Positions 1 to 13,500 of a stretch of DNA of 64,000 nt are shown in pieces. The position numbers and the translations under genes were made by a program. The stretch spans positions 24,489,529 through 24,553,528 of the forward strand of contig CM072894.1 of assembly GCA_037013685.1 (NCBI GenBank), written 5' to 3'. The stretch's first letter is position 1. Each line of letters begins with the position of its first letter. The notes beneath the pieces are model-generated. The model did no database searches. It was given only the letters and a program-made list of their open reading frames with translations, and had not been told where the DNA came from. The stretch comes from Acridotheres tristis. Lineage: Eukaryota > Chordata > Aves > Passeriformes > Sturnidae.

Positions 1-713
1 CACAGGTGGCCGAATTATGTCAGCTGGTGTAAGTATACATATACACACACAGCTATATTTATGTAGCTTTATATAGTCTGCAAAAGCACTGCGTTGTCAC
101 CAAACCATGGTGAGTTTTTTTCATTTCTGCTAACTTGGTACAACGCAGCATTCCCATGCATTTGTTTTAACAATCACTTTCTTTTTTTATCCAGAAAACG
201 TCCTTTCAATTAGCTGCTGCTAATTAAAAAAAACTAACAAATTTCCAGACTGTTCTGAAAACTGGTGATAGTCTATGCATTAAATGAATAAGGACAAGTA
301 GAAGTTAAGCTCATTAAGACTTACAGGGGTTAACGAGCAGGAACATTAGTTGAGCATTGCTCAGAATTTTAAAGAGGGATTTCACTGGCATATGAGCTAA
401 CACAGAGGCTGGATCTGAAGAGGTGTGTGGGGACATGAGCAAAATATCACAAGTGAGGGCAAGGAGTTACAGACATCAGCTACTCCAGAGTTGCTTTTAT
501 GGAATGGCCAGTACGTTGTGAAAACACAGGCTAGGTTTCCCTCTGATAAAAAAAGGGTGAATGGCATGTGTCCTGCAATGGCTCAGAGCTGTGAGACTTG
601 TTGGAGAAAACTTTTGCCTGGAGGCCAAGCACAACAGGGCCTCCCGTTATTGCAGCTAATCATAACCATTTGTGTCTGTCAGGCAAGTCAGGAAGCCAAG
701 GTTTTTGGGGAAG

Positions 714-1282
714 ACTGTGGCCAGCAGGACCAGGGAAGTGATTTTTCCCCTGTACTCAGCACTGGTTAGGCTGCACCTTGAGTCCTGGGTTCAGTTTTCA
801 GCCACTGAGTTTAGGAAGAATGTTGAGATGCTGGAGTGTATCCAGAGAATGGAAGCAAGGCTGGTGAAGGGTCTGGAGCACAAGTCCTATGAGGAGCAGC
901 TGAGGGAGCTGGGGGTGTTTAGCCTCGAGAAAAGAAGGCTCAGGGGAGATCGTATCACTCTGCAAATGAAAGGAGATTGTAGCTAGTGGAGGTAGGGCTC
1001 TTCTCCCAGGCAGCCAGGGACAGGATGAGAGCACACAGCCTCAAGCTACACCAGGAGAGGTTTAGGTTGGACATCAGAAAGAATTTCTTCACAGAAGGGG
1101 TGATTAGACATTGGAATATGCTGCCCAGGGAGGTTGTGGAGTCACCATCCCTGGAGGTGTTTAAGGAAAGACTGGACGTGGCACTCAGTGCCATGGTGTG
1201 GTTGACGTGGTGGTGTTTGGTCACACGTTGGACTTGATAACAGAGGTTATATTCCAACCTAATTGTTTATGTCATTCTGTAT
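714..1282 (+). mobile_element. CR1 LINE, 5'-truncated, 3' end of ORF2 and tail
   Basis: The sequence matches the 3' part of CR1 non-LTR retrotransposons. From about 714 it reads 'tgtggccagcaggaccagg', and the translated pieces [56 protein letters not shown] and [19 protein letters not shown] are the C-terminal region of the reverse-transcriptase ORF. It ends in 'ttccaacct' and an ATTCTRTG-like tail at about 1280. The reading frame changes near 960-986, so the copy is dead. The 5' boundary is estimated to within about 20 bp. Confidence 0.9.
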
Positions 1283-3104
1283 GCAGATATATATATAATG
1301 TTTTATCTATTTTATCTAACTGCTGAGTCTGTGCTCCATACATTCTGGCACACTACAGCATTCCCAAACAGCTCCCTTAATGCCCAAACTGTCAACTGTA
1401 ATAATCTCCAGGACAGGTTATTTAAAATAAGCAAATACAAACCTTAAACCAAACCGAATTAAACAAACTCACTTTCCTATTGTCTCAAATGGACCCAACT
1501 AGTTAATGCCCATAAGTTAATAAATGTTTAATAAATTGGGTTCAGCCAAACAGACGCTGTGACTGAAGTATCCAATAAAATTTGTATTCTGCAGTAAGGT
1601 GGCCACTATTTTTGTAAGGCAGCAGAAGATGCTTGTATTGGCAGGAGGAAGGTAATAAATGTCATTTCAATTCTTCCAAATGTGGATGATAAGGGGTAAT
1701 ATGAGGGTAACTGGGAATAGCAAAACCAAATCCAGGTAGAAGCATAGGTGGAAATGGCAATTAGGCAAAGAAAAATTGAGCCAAACCAGGCCTAACAGCG
1801 GAAAAGACTTTTTTTTTAAAAATAGAGGACTTAATTAGCAAAGACTGAATTCCTCATGTGCATACAGAGAATTCACTCTTGAATTAGGCCTTTATAAAAG
1901 ATGTTTGCTATTGGCATCCTCTATGAGTAGTGGCTGGTGGTTTTAAGGTTCTCTGTGAGAAGGGGCTTGGCTGATTTTAGATAAAGGAATGGGCTTGCTT
2001 TGCATAAAAGTAGTAAACTACCTGTATTAAAGACTTGAACTCTCAGCTCTCAGGGGAACCAGTGACATTTACCTCAGGTGTTGACCATGCTTTAAGCATA
2101 TTTGACCACTGCCTGGTACAAATTCTGCTAGGGGTAGAGTGCATTGATTATTCCAGAGGAAGCTTCCTATAGTAGTCAGCTGAGAAAGAAAACAAATCCC
2201 CGATGACTTGCAAAGGCCTTGGCTTCTTCCTGGTATTTTTAGGTAAGCCGAAGTATGAGGTCTCTGAGGCTCAACAGTTTCATCCTGGCTTCCCTGGGAC
2301 CCAGAATCCTGTATTACAAAACACCTAAGTAGGACTAGCTCTTTTAATCTTGTCTGACCTTTGCTGCACAGATGTGTTTTTTTAATTCTTCATTCGTCAT
2401 AACTTGTCTGCACTACATTTCTATGGGAGGAAAGCATTAGAAATAATTATAAGGAAAAGTAACCACTGAGTTCTCAGTGGAATGGTTGCATTTGAAATTA
2501 TTCTTTGCTTTTTCTCATGTCTTAGACTTTAGGATCTTCCAGTAAACAGAAGTAAATTAACCTTCATTTAGCTCTTTTGTGTGCATCTTATTAACCTCCA
2601 GTATGTAAGGAAATGTGTCTGAACAAAGATGCAGATTGTCAATACGAAAAGGTCATTTTCATTATAATTAATAAATGGGATCATAACTGGGATACTGAGG
2701 GATGCTGTGGTGACTATTTTTGTTTGGGGCCTAGGGAATGGAAAGCAGCCAGTTTGAGTACAACAAAAATATTACAGGAAGTTCCTTTGAAATGGTGACT
2801 TACTATATTGAATTGTAATACAAGTAAGGGCTCTGCAAGTGGCGCCATCTTTGCACAGTATAAAACCAATCATCTGCCCCCAATAGAAGGAACAAGATGG
2901 GACAGTCAGAAAATGTTTTACAAATGCCAGAAAATCTAATCTGTCTGCAGAAAGATGCCACACTTCTGATAGGCCTGGGCCATGACCCAGTCTGTCTTGA
3001 ATCCTGAACTGGACAGTTTGTCAGCCACAGGCCAGCCCTCCTCTGGCTCACGGTCTAAGGGAGGATTAGCTTTCATTTCAAGGGGCTAAACGCCACGTTG
3101 GTAG

Positions 3105-3168
3105 ATTTTGTTGGGGTTTTTTTGCTTGTTTTTGTGGGTTTTGTTTGTTTGTTTGTTTGTTTTTTAGT
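3105..3168. repeat. T/G-rich simple repeat with (GTTT)n
   Basis: The tract is T/G-rich and ends in several GTTT units, then poly-T. Confidence 0.85.
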
Positions 3169-4780
3169 AACAAAGCACATGGGATCTTGGATTTGGGCAG
3201 GGTACTGTGGAGTTGTGCTGCTTAACCTTTGGTGGTGACTTGCACTGAGGTCTCTTTCCTTGATGGGGAGATTGGTTCCTGAGTCTGCTATTGGAGGCAC
3301 TTTTTCCTGATTTGTGATTTATTCTTTTCCTTCATGGGAAATTACATCAATTTGCTACAGATCAGGACCATTACAAGTGCAAAAATCCTCTTTTGAGATT
3401 TGTACAGACGGTTTTGCAGATATTTGACTTCTTGAGCAGGGGAAGGTTTCTGCATAGAAAACTCACAAAAACTGAGGAGTTTGTAACAAAGAATGTAGTG
3501 ACGTTTATTTCAAGTCTTAATTTCTTTAGCATGATTTGAAAACCACCCTGTCTTTTTGGAAAGTGTCTGGCTTGTTGGGTGAGAATATACAAATGAATGT
3601 TCAAACCAAATTTTGAAGACAATACCTGTAGATATTTTGACTATTGGGCAGGGGTTTATGCCTTTATATTTTAAACTACTTCCAAGTCTATTATAACTGA
3701 GGGGAGGTAGAAATGTGTAATATTTTTGGTCTTCTGAAGAAACCAGACTCCTGATTCATATGTAGGAGTAGTGGGTGTTCAAAGCATTCTGAATGTTGCC
3801 CACCAACTAAGGGCCATTATGAACTGGCAGTGGTGTCAACACCACAAACGTTCTCTATCCTGGGTCAGTCCTATCATGCAAGAACAGTTAGTCTTCAGGA
3901 ATTAGGAATGCATTACCATAATGACTTCTAAGGCACCTGCCACTGAATCTCTGAATATTTTAGTAGATGCTCTAAGCTACTTCAGGGTATGAAAGCCTCC
4001 AGGTGAGAGAGTTAGGATGATATCTTCAAAGAACTTCTTCAGAGCTGGGAATATTCAAAGTTGCCTGGAAGATATTTTTAAGTCCACACTTTTCGTAGTA
4101 AGTAGTTATCCTTTGCTTAGGTATCAAATATTTTAGCAAATTTGCTTGAAATTCAACAAAGTTTTAACAGAAAAGAATAAAAGATTATTTTCTAAAACTA
4201 ACTAAAAAAAGGGAGGGAAGAAAATTAGGAAAGAAAAAAAGCAAAATAAACAGTGCTTAGTAAAATTGAATGAAATATGTATTTTTAATTAGTTTTGCTG
4301 ATGAAAATTATAGACAGTTACAGAGTCAACTAACAAATGTGTTTTGCTCCACTTTGTCTGTCTTGAGAAAAATACAATATTTACAGAAATTTTGTAGAAA
4401 ATCATCTTGAAAGCTCTGAGGATTTAGTCATATGATCTAGGAGATCTGGGTTTGCTGGATATGTTCTTTCAAGACTTTTCCTTACATGAGTGAAGAAATC
4501 AAAGCAGGAAGATTTTCCAGAACAAATGAGGTCCAGTTTTGCACGGCTTTGGGTGCCGTGATTGAACTGTCTGCTCTCCTCCAAAGAAATCCAGGATTAA
4601 GCTTTTCCCGGAGCTGTTCTTGTCTTTCCCCAGGCTCAGAGCAGGGCTCCCTTTTCCTCTCTTACACATCCCTGTGCTTTCTCGAAACCCGTAGGAGCTC
4701 CAGTCTGTTGAAGGCGCTCCCTGCCAAACGCCAGAGCCGAGGGATGCCGGTGCGCTTGGAAGCGGCTCCCAGGTGGAACA

Positions 4781-4794
4781 CCAGCAGATGGCGC
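4781..4794 (+). promoter_or_regulatory. Candidate CTCF binding site
   Basis: The 14-mer CCAGCAGATGGCGC matches every position of the CTCF core consensus CCASYAGRKGGCRS. It lies in a short CpG-richer pocket (about 4608-4865, more than a dozen CpGs) in otherwise AT-rich, CpG-poor DNA, 17 kb downstream of CNTNAP5. The match is direct; binding is inferred. Confidence 0.5.
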
Positions 4795-4796
4795 TT

Positions 4797-4828
4797 GGGA
4801 ATGTGGGAATGTGGGAATGTGGGAATGT
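4797..4828 (+). repeat. Tandem octamer (GGGAATGT) x4
   Basis: Four perfect copies of the 8-base unit lie two bases after the candidate CTCF core. It is probably a young, length-variable minisatellite. Confidence 0.95.
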
Positions 4829-4988
4829 GCAACTGCACGCGCCGGGGAACGGGAACGGGCGTTGAGTTCTCATTCATTTCTGCCTGCCTCCACTCGATGA
4901 AGGATAACAGCTGAGACATGACTGTCTTAAGGTAAAACCATAGTGACACGATGACCTGTAATTTCTTAAAACAGAGAGAAATGCAGCG

Positions 4989-5008
4989 CTTTTTTTTTTT
5001 TTTTTTTT
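4989..5008. repeat. Poly-T run
   Basis: An uninterrupted T run of about 19-20 bases. No LINE or SINE body is visible next to it. Confidence 0.9.
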
Positions 5009-8000
5009 CCAATACACTCTGGAAATATTTGACTCATCGTATTTCCCTCCCAATACAGAGATCCTCAGACGTCTCTTGGAAGACTGGCAGTGAAGATGGG
5101 CTTTAGAGCATCAAATTAGGACTACTGACGGTGGTGGGAATCAATGCTGAAGCAGCTGCACCTCCTCCCTGTGCTCTGAAGGGATCACAGCTATCCTGTG
5201 ACACCCGGGGTGATGCTGTGCTGAGTGCCAGGGAAGTGCCTGCTGCACGAAGCTTTCCTCACCTCTCTCTCTGTGTTGCCTGCGTTAAGGGAAGGGCAGT
5301 AAAAGTCTACTGCCTTTGATGACCTGGTCCCCACACTCTGTCCAAAGCTCTGCCACCAATGCTGTAGTGCTGAAAGGCTTTTAAGCTCTCTTGGATTTTT
5401 TTTCCTTCTATTTGTGCTCTGCAGAGGTCTAGGAAGTTAAATGTCCCGTAGCAAGCTACTCCATTACACAACAAAGGCCAGGCATTTGTTGTGACTGAAC
5501 AAATAGCAGAAAAGGAGAAAAATGTCAGGTGTAGGGGAGTGTGTGGAATTTATGCAATTTTTCATAGATACGACTTACCATTTTCCTAGCAACTTTACCA
5601 CAAGGGACCTCAGAGCTGTAGATGGAGGCAAACAGCTTGGCTTTAATGTGAGAGAGAAATTCTGCTAGCACTTTGCCAGAGTAATGGGCACAATTATGCA
5701 GCTTTGTCCCCTGAAAAGGCTGGCATTGCAACGGGCCTTTTTATCCCAAATGAGCAGCTGAATAATATTTTTGACAACTTATTGTGGAGAAAATTCACAG
5801 TGTTTTTGAGAAGGGGTTTATTTTCCTTTCACAGAGTTGCAAACAATTTCACCTTTTCTCCATTGACACATAATATACATCTGAACACCCTTTTCTAGCC
5901 TTATTAATATGACATATTTCATTTCATGTAGAAGATTTTGAATAACTTACCATGGAAATGTTGACAAAATTTTCATATCTCTACAAATTTTACATATGCA
6001 AATAAATCACTGCTTTTCCATTAACATTGCATCCAGAATTCTTATTATTACCCAGATTTAAATTTGTTTTCTATAAACCTTTCCCTTTCAAGTGGTTTCA
6101 GAAACACTAATCCATAAAACTTTCAGCCAGTCTTGGTGACCCAAATATGAATTTCCATTTTATAATGGCTTAGAGTGTTGGTTCAAATACAGTTATATCC
6201 GTGAGAATTTTTCCATAAATCAAAATCTGACACAGAGACCTTTATTGTACAAATGTACACGTTTGTTTTCTATTCCTTGAAAGAGGCAATATTCCTACTG
6301 TTTTCAGTTTGTATTGGAGCAGGTACAAAACATTTTGGCCAAGTTGCACAGTGAGTCAGTTTTAATGGAACAGATTTCAAAGGGTTTTACTACACTGTGA
6401 ATTCTTTCTACATTCATATAATTTAAATCCTGAAGAGAGATCAAATCATTCATTAACCTCCCACAATTAGCCCTAAAATATTTTATGAAATTTAGAGCCT
6501 TCTACTTGCAGAGAGGTTAAAAAGGTAGAGAGAGAAGAGTGTGGGTGAGAAAGGGAGGAAATATCTCATTTAGGTCTAGTTGACCCTTGAGCACAGATTA
6601 AATGGATGAAGAAGAAAAATGAATAATTGCAAAAATGAGAAAACAGAGAGAATTTGACATCTCTCTGGAGGATGAGGGTGAGAATGCATGCATGTTAGGA
6701 TGCTTGACAATTCTTAGCATTCAGAGCAAAGCTGGCTACCATTCAACAAAACCAGAGGACTTTACAAAACTGCAAAAGTGATAATCTTTTAGAAAACAAA
6801 TCTGTAGGTAAGACAAGAAATTATCTGGGGAAATTTCTGATGAGATATTGTGGTAAGGGTTAGAAGGTAATTCAGTAAATTTAATCCCATGGAAGGTGTG
6901 TAATAATAACAAGGGAATTTAGTTATGGGAGAAATGTCCTAGTTGGGTTAACAAACTGCGTCACTATCTATTACTTGGTAGAGAAAAATATAAGCAGCTA
7001 ATTAATGCTTTGGGGACTTAGGAGGAAGAAAAAACAACAATGAAAAAACCCCAAACCAGACTTCTCCTTCTTCCCCAGGGATAAGGAAAGGCAGGAGGTA
7101 GAAAATTATTTATTATTTTATGTTATTTTATTTCAGCCAGAACTTTGTCAGAGGGCTACAAAGCATAACTCAGCTTTAATCAGCGTAAATGTTGAGCTTG
7201 ATTCATTTCTGAGTAGCGTTAAATTTCACTGGGTTTATAATCATATAAATGCAGAGCTCTCAAGGTGATCTAGTCCTTAATAGTTACTGGTGAATTTGGC
7301 TCAGACATTGCATTAGTTAACTGTACTATAAGGATGCTAATGAGGGGATGGGTAAGTCAGTAATTCTTTGCTAGCATAATTCTAATGAACTCTGAAGGAA
7401 TTTGTTGTGCTGTGGCTTGTTTCTTCTGAATAGCATAGTCTCTAATGCAAAATAGCAAAAAGAACTTTTGGTTGGGTGGAGAAAGTTAAGATATTTAGCA
7501 GTAGAGGTTATTTATAGATAAAGAAAGAAAAACCACTAAAATACACATACAAAACCTGAGCATAAGCCACGTAAAAATAAAATTTCAAATATAGGGTCTC
7601 TCGAAAAGCAGTTGTTAAGTACTTTTAATGGAGGTAAGCTGTAAAAACGTATGGATACTGAAAGAGAGGACATGGACTGTTTGATAATTCTGGATAATGA
7701 TAGGAAAGCTGCTGGAACAATAGAAATGGGAAAAGTAAGGTCCCTTCTGACTCACTCAGAAGATAGTTTTGACCTATTGACGTAACTCAAGAAATTCCTG
7801 CTGATCTTCCAGGGAGTGAGGGACTTTGATTCAGGTACTGATGAACTGTTTAAAGGCTCCTGAGCAGCGATGGGGTGGAGTGGGAAGGCAGGGGACAGTT
7901 TTGAGTTGAAATATCAGTATCCTCAGATGTAAGATTTGTGAAAAGCAGTCAGCTTCTCCATTTCACCTGAATGTCAAAAGCCCCAGCTTGTATATGGTGA

Positions 8001-10492
8001 ACATTCACTGGGAAAAACAGCTGTTCAATATATTTTTGACTATGCTGATTATTTTTAGTTCAATGCCTCTTTAAACCCAAACTGTTCCCTTATCACCATA
8101 CCTCTGAGAAATCTGCCTTCTAGCAGAAACGCTTTGAAATTTGGGGTTTTTTGCCTTAAGGGGCAGATGCTTAGCAGCAAGCCTATTTTCCATTCTTTGC
8201 AACCTTTCCCCCTGAAAATACAAAAGGAAACTTCTTTCAGATTTCATGCTGTCCATGAAATCAGAGGGTTATCTGGCAGACTCGTGACTTCACTGGATTT
8301 TGTGCCTATGTGTGAAAAAGCACAGATTTGATTAAAATGGGAACTTGTGCTGCAAAGCTCTGCGTACTGATCATGTTTTGAAAGGGTGCTGAGGTGTTTC
8401 AGCTGGCAGGATCGTGCTCTGTGCTCATCACACATCACACTTGTTGCAGCTTTACTCTGTGTGGGGGGCACTCAGCTTGCAGAGCAGGATGTCAGCACCT
8501 CTGCACTAAGGAAGCTAAGGGTGAAATCTGGTTGCCTAAATATTGGCACCTGGTGCTATTACAGACATTGTTGGTTGCACTGCTGCTTCTTTATCTACTG
8601 TTCTGGTATTTCACATGAAGTCGTCCATCATGTCTGCCAACTACACATTTCTGTTGCATAGTGAAAATACCATTAGAACTGTATTTTAAGGAAGCAAATT
8701 GAACCACCTAAATTAGGTTACCATGAAGCTGAATCCCATCCTTGCCAATCAATCGTGATAGATTTCAGCCTCACATTCACATAACTTTTCAAGTACAGAA
8801 CAATGTCTCACCTTAGAAAGGCATTAATTTCTGTTTAATCATGAGAAGATTCTGTTCCTGTCTTTTTTTATTTGTGCTCAGTAAGCCTTAGTACTCTGTC
8901 TGTTACCTTCTCAATAGACATTAGTCCTGCCCAGGCTGCCCATTCTTATGGGTCTACAAACCCGTGTTTGTGTTTGGACTCTCAGTCAGGTACTCTGAGT
9001 GAGAAAATAGCAAAGTGCATGAGTATGAGAACAAGACTCAAAATATGTGTTGTATGATTTCCTAGCTGTGAAAGCTTTTTTTATTTTTTTCCCCAATTAT
9101 GCATAGTGTTAAACCTGTAAAGTAACACTGATAATGACACTACTGTTTCTGCATATTCTGCCTCAGGCTCTTTCGTGGTGCTAAGCATCCAAAAGCCCAC
9201 GAAACTGAATTATGTTTGTGTGGTTCCTGTTCACTGATCCTGCCCAAATGAATTGAATTAGTGCAATATTGGAACTTTAAGCTCTTCTGAATAGAGCTGG
9301 AAGTTCCTCTGCTCCAAAATCTGGTGGCTGATGAATAATATTTTTAGTCTTGGTTTTGGATCTCTTTCCATAGTGTATGCAAGGTAGTTTATGTTCGAAG
9401 GCAAGGCAAGGATGAGCTTGTTGTATCTTTGTATTTTGGTGATGATAAGTTAGCTCTTCATAGTATTTCTCGAGAGACTTTCTCTTGTACTAGACTAAGA
9501 AATAAACAGAGACATTCAATAATGGAAGTTCTAGTCTGAAACTACCAGTTGTTATCTTTTTGCATAAGATGGTGAGCATCAATACATAAGAAAATATCAT
9601 GGAGATTTGGACTGCAGAAGCATAAAACCCTTAAAAATATTCACAAGCCTTTTACAAAGATTTTAGCATATTATGAGAACACTGTCAAATCAAATGCAAA
9701 TTTAAATCTAATTAATTCCCAACAAGGGTAGCAAACCCCTCTGCTGTTTAATTTACATGAATATGTTGCTAGACTGGACCTGAAACATAACCCTTAGCCA
9801 GAAAATACACTTAGGAGATGGGTTCAGATCCAGAAACCACTTCCTTGGTGCACACACGTAGTGCTGCAGTGAATGTTTCCCGTTGCCCATCCTGGGAAGT
9901 ATTTTCTGTAAGCACCTACAGACCCAGGCCTGCCATTGCTGGGTGGAACAGCAGCACCCACAGTGCTGGGGACACCCACTGGCCCTCAAAATCACCAACA
10001 TGCTGAGCTCAGGAGCCCCCTGAGCCCCTGCAGCTCTCCTACAGTTAGGCTCCCTTTTAAACACAGCTCCCGTAGCTACAAAAACCTGTCTTGCTGCTGG
10101 ACCTGCCAGCCCCAATGGCAGCAGGAACCTGTTTTGCAGATCTTGTTATGATTCAGAGACCTGATGCTGCTGCTCTTCTTTGGAGAGTATTTCCATCAAC
10201 TTTTTAATGGGACTCCCACTCAATGAAAAATCTTCACAAAGCTCTAATTTCAGAGACAGTTTTTGTAATGAAGTTGCAATTTAATTCTTCTTTGCCTTGC
10301 AATGTCCAGTCTTTTCCTCTAAGATCATCGGACTTTTTTTAACAGCAATCTCTCATAATGGAAAGAAATATTAATTATTGTCTTTTATTATTTATTTTAA
10401 TAGCATCAAAATGTAACCTCACCAGTAGGCAGCAGCCATGCTGCTAGGATCATGAGAAGCACAGGAAACATAGGGTCTGAAGCACATATAAA

Positions 10493-10514
10493 GGAGACTT
10501 TTTTTAAAGTCTCC
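10493..10514. repeat. Perfect 9-bp inverted repeat (hairpin), 4-nt loop
   Basis: GGAGACTTT at 10493-10501 is the exact reverse complement of AAAGTCTCC at 10506-10514, with TTTT between. It directly precedes an AT-rich simple repeat. Confidence 0.85.
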
Positions 10515-10518
10515 ATGA

Positions 10519-10592
10519 TTATTATATTTTATTATTATATTTTATATTTTATATTTTATTATATTTTATATTTATATTATTATATATACCAT
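10519..10592. repeat. AT simple repeat (TTTATAT/TTATTA variants)
   Basis: About 75 bases made only of A and T in irregular units of 5-10 bases, with a short break near the end. Confidence 0.9.
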
Positions 10593-13500
10593 GATTATTA
10601 TATATTTGCCAATTTGTGGCATATTATCTCCTGCAGCTTTTAGCAGATCATAATATACTCACTAATTGTCCTCAGTATCCCCATAAAAAAAGCAAGTTTC
10701 AGTTTAGTCAGGCACACACCACACTAACCCCATGTGTGACTGAGATTCAAAGCAGAGGCAGTATTTCCCTTCACCTCCTTGTACATGCAACCAGCAGCTC
10801 AGCACTTGAGCTGTGGTCCCAAATGCATGAGCCTTGTGGGTATTTTGTGCCAGTCAACAAGAGGGATTTAGGATGTTAAATACCACATGGGATAAGAAGC
10901 AAGAAGCAGTGCAAACTTCTTTTACCTTAGCAAACTCAAGTCCTCCTGCTTTAATGGAAGGAATTTATTCCAAGGAAATAGTGATCAAGGGTTTTTTCAG
11001 TAGCTGACAAATGGAAATGTATGCCAGAGAAGACTTACACATATAAATATATATATAGATACTCCCCATATATAGGTGCATGTAGGTATAAGTATTTTCT
11101 CTGGTGTGTGTATATATATTGGGTGGATGGGTGAGTATATATATTGTATATGCACATACAAACCAATATTGGTCTTGAGGAATGACTGATTACCTTTTGT
11201 TTTTCACAGCAGTGTCTCAAAATGATATGTTTGGTTTCAGGTCCGAGGATTATCATCTGACCTAACAGATACATGAAGTCCCTTTGGATTCTCCTTTTAG
11301 TCTGCAGTTTCTTTAACCTGATGGTGCTGAGGACCCTCTGGATCATATTGTAGGGATCCTGCACAACAGTCTGCTCTGGAAAAAAAATTCCTTTCCTCCT
11401 GCAGTAGCTTTCTTATTGCAATATTTACTGAACCCTTGGCAGTGTTAAGGTGGAATCATCTCTTCCCTATCACTTTTCAAATGGTCTCCTCCCAGCTGGA
11501 GGCAGATTTTTTTTCTTCACAACAGCTTGCAGGCTTTTTAGGAGGATGGGGTGAATTAATAGTGGAAGATTTTAGCTTAACCATTTGGGACTGAGGGGCT
11601 TCTCCATCCTGGGCACCAGCAGTGATAGGAAACAGAGCTGATGCCCATGCCAGGCAACTCTTTTCTGATGCATGAGCATTTGTAGCAGACTCTTACATCA
11701 TACTATTGATGCCCCATCAGTGTTCTGGTTTGCAGGGTGGTTTGGCCCATCACTGCAGAGGTTTGAAAATATTTTCTTAGAGGAGAGTGCCTAAACAAAT
11801 AGTTAAGATAGTCAAACAGGAAAAGGGCTGCTGCATGGCAGGAAGGGATTGAGCTGCTCTTTCCATTGCTTTGGCAATAGGACAAGCTGTAATAGGCTTA
11901 AAGTGAGGCAAAGGCTATTTAATTTAGGCTTTGAGGAAGGAAGAGAAATGATCTTAAACTAAGAAGAGGTAAATACAGACATTGCTGGCATGGGAGTTTG
12001 GAAAAAAAAGTGACCTTGTATGGCTGCTTTTTATGATTACTTGGAGGCCAACAGGTATAGAAAAATAAGCAGTGACTGCAGCTGCCTTGTACTTGCACTG
12101 TGGGGAAAAAGCAAAAAAGTGCCACAGCTGACTCCAGCAGGGCTCCTGCCTTTCTTTCACAGCAGTGTTCACTTAATGGTATTTGCCTGTATACATTAGC
12201 CCACGGGCCTTTGGTTGAAAGAAAAAAGCTTTAACATAAAACACCTGCTACTCATGTGGAAGCTGCAAAGAGGCTTTTTTTCCTCCTTAATTCTGCCTGA
12301 TGATAGAAAAGGAGAGCAGGTGCTGAGGAAGAAAGAGATTTGACCACAACCCACAATGATATCTTGTCCCCTCTTCCAGACATTGCCAACTAGCCATAAA
12401 CTGCAATAAATGAAGTTTTGTCAGTCTGCCAAATGCATTTCTATTACATGAGTGTAATTATTTAATGTAACCTTTGAATAATATCTTTAATTCATCATGT
12501 TCCTACTCAGGAGGAAAGAACCATAATGTGTTGAAAAAAATACCAAAATACCCAAACCATCCCAAAATCTTGGGGGAGACTAAAGCACCCACTTAAGGTG
12601 TTAAAGAAAAATAAAATAGCTTTTCTCTCCACTCAGAAAAATGAAAATCAATTAACATTGACATTTCCAGACTAAACCATGCAAACTTAATTCCCAAGGT
12701 CTGGATTAAAAATAAAATTGTAGGAGACTATACTGTCCTTACAAACCTTTGTAAGGTTACTGCTCCCGCTATATTATCCATGGAGAAAGTCTGAAAGATT
12801 GATATAGTTCTGTGTTGCTTTTTTTCTTCTTTTCCTTAGTAAAGCAACTCTGTGTCATTAATTATCATTTGAAGTTTTGTCTAAGACCAGTGACACCTAA
12901 CCTCACCTCCTGCAGCCACCAGGGACACGGGGACACCAGGAGGGCTCTCTTGGGTAGGGTGGCTTTGGTGCCTGTGTGCCACTGTGCACCACAGCCTATA
13001 GAACCCCAAAGCAGGTACTGCAAAGCTGTCCTGCCACACAGCCCACCTCCAGGCAGGACAGCAAACCTATGTTAACCCTGCCTTTTGGGTGACAGGCTGT
13101 CCAGAAATGAGAGGGAAAAACAAAACTCACAGAGAAATTCCTAAGATAACGGGATCCATATCTCTCCTGATAATATGAAAATCTTTGGCTGACTGAAACA
13201 CAGAATATGTAAGTACTAGAAGTTTACAGTGAAAATTGCAGCAGATCCAAGCATGTGAAACTCTTGAAAAAGAGTCCTCCTATCTGTACTTCCTAGGATG
13301 TTGCTATTTTCTAAGTCAGTGTTTACTGGCTCTTGGTTGATAGTATCAAACACTGTGCTTTTCTAATGAGACTAAGAGATTTACGTGTTCAGCTTCCAAT
13401 GAAGGGGAAAAAATAATCAGATCAAATACCTAAAGCCAAGACAGCATTCCAGAGACGGAGCCATGTCCCATTCATCATGCTAGGGACACATGAAGGCAGC

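Larger units (their letters stand above)
1283..10492. other. Downstream non-coding DNA, no gene seen
   Basis: AT-rich unique DNA apart from the poly-T run, the T/G repeat, the octamer repeat and the CTCF-like pocket listed separately. Open frames here are short, without family resemblance, and not supported by splice structure. The first 713 bases of the window are of the same kind. Confidence 0.6.

Noticed and set aside
672..1237. Open frames resembling a reverse transcriptase as a functional gene
   Set aside because: They are the frameshifted 3' end of a truncated CR1; the frame breaks near 960-986.
11035..11364. 109-codon minus-strand open frame
   Set aside because: Half of it is microsatellite sequence and the rest has no recognised family.
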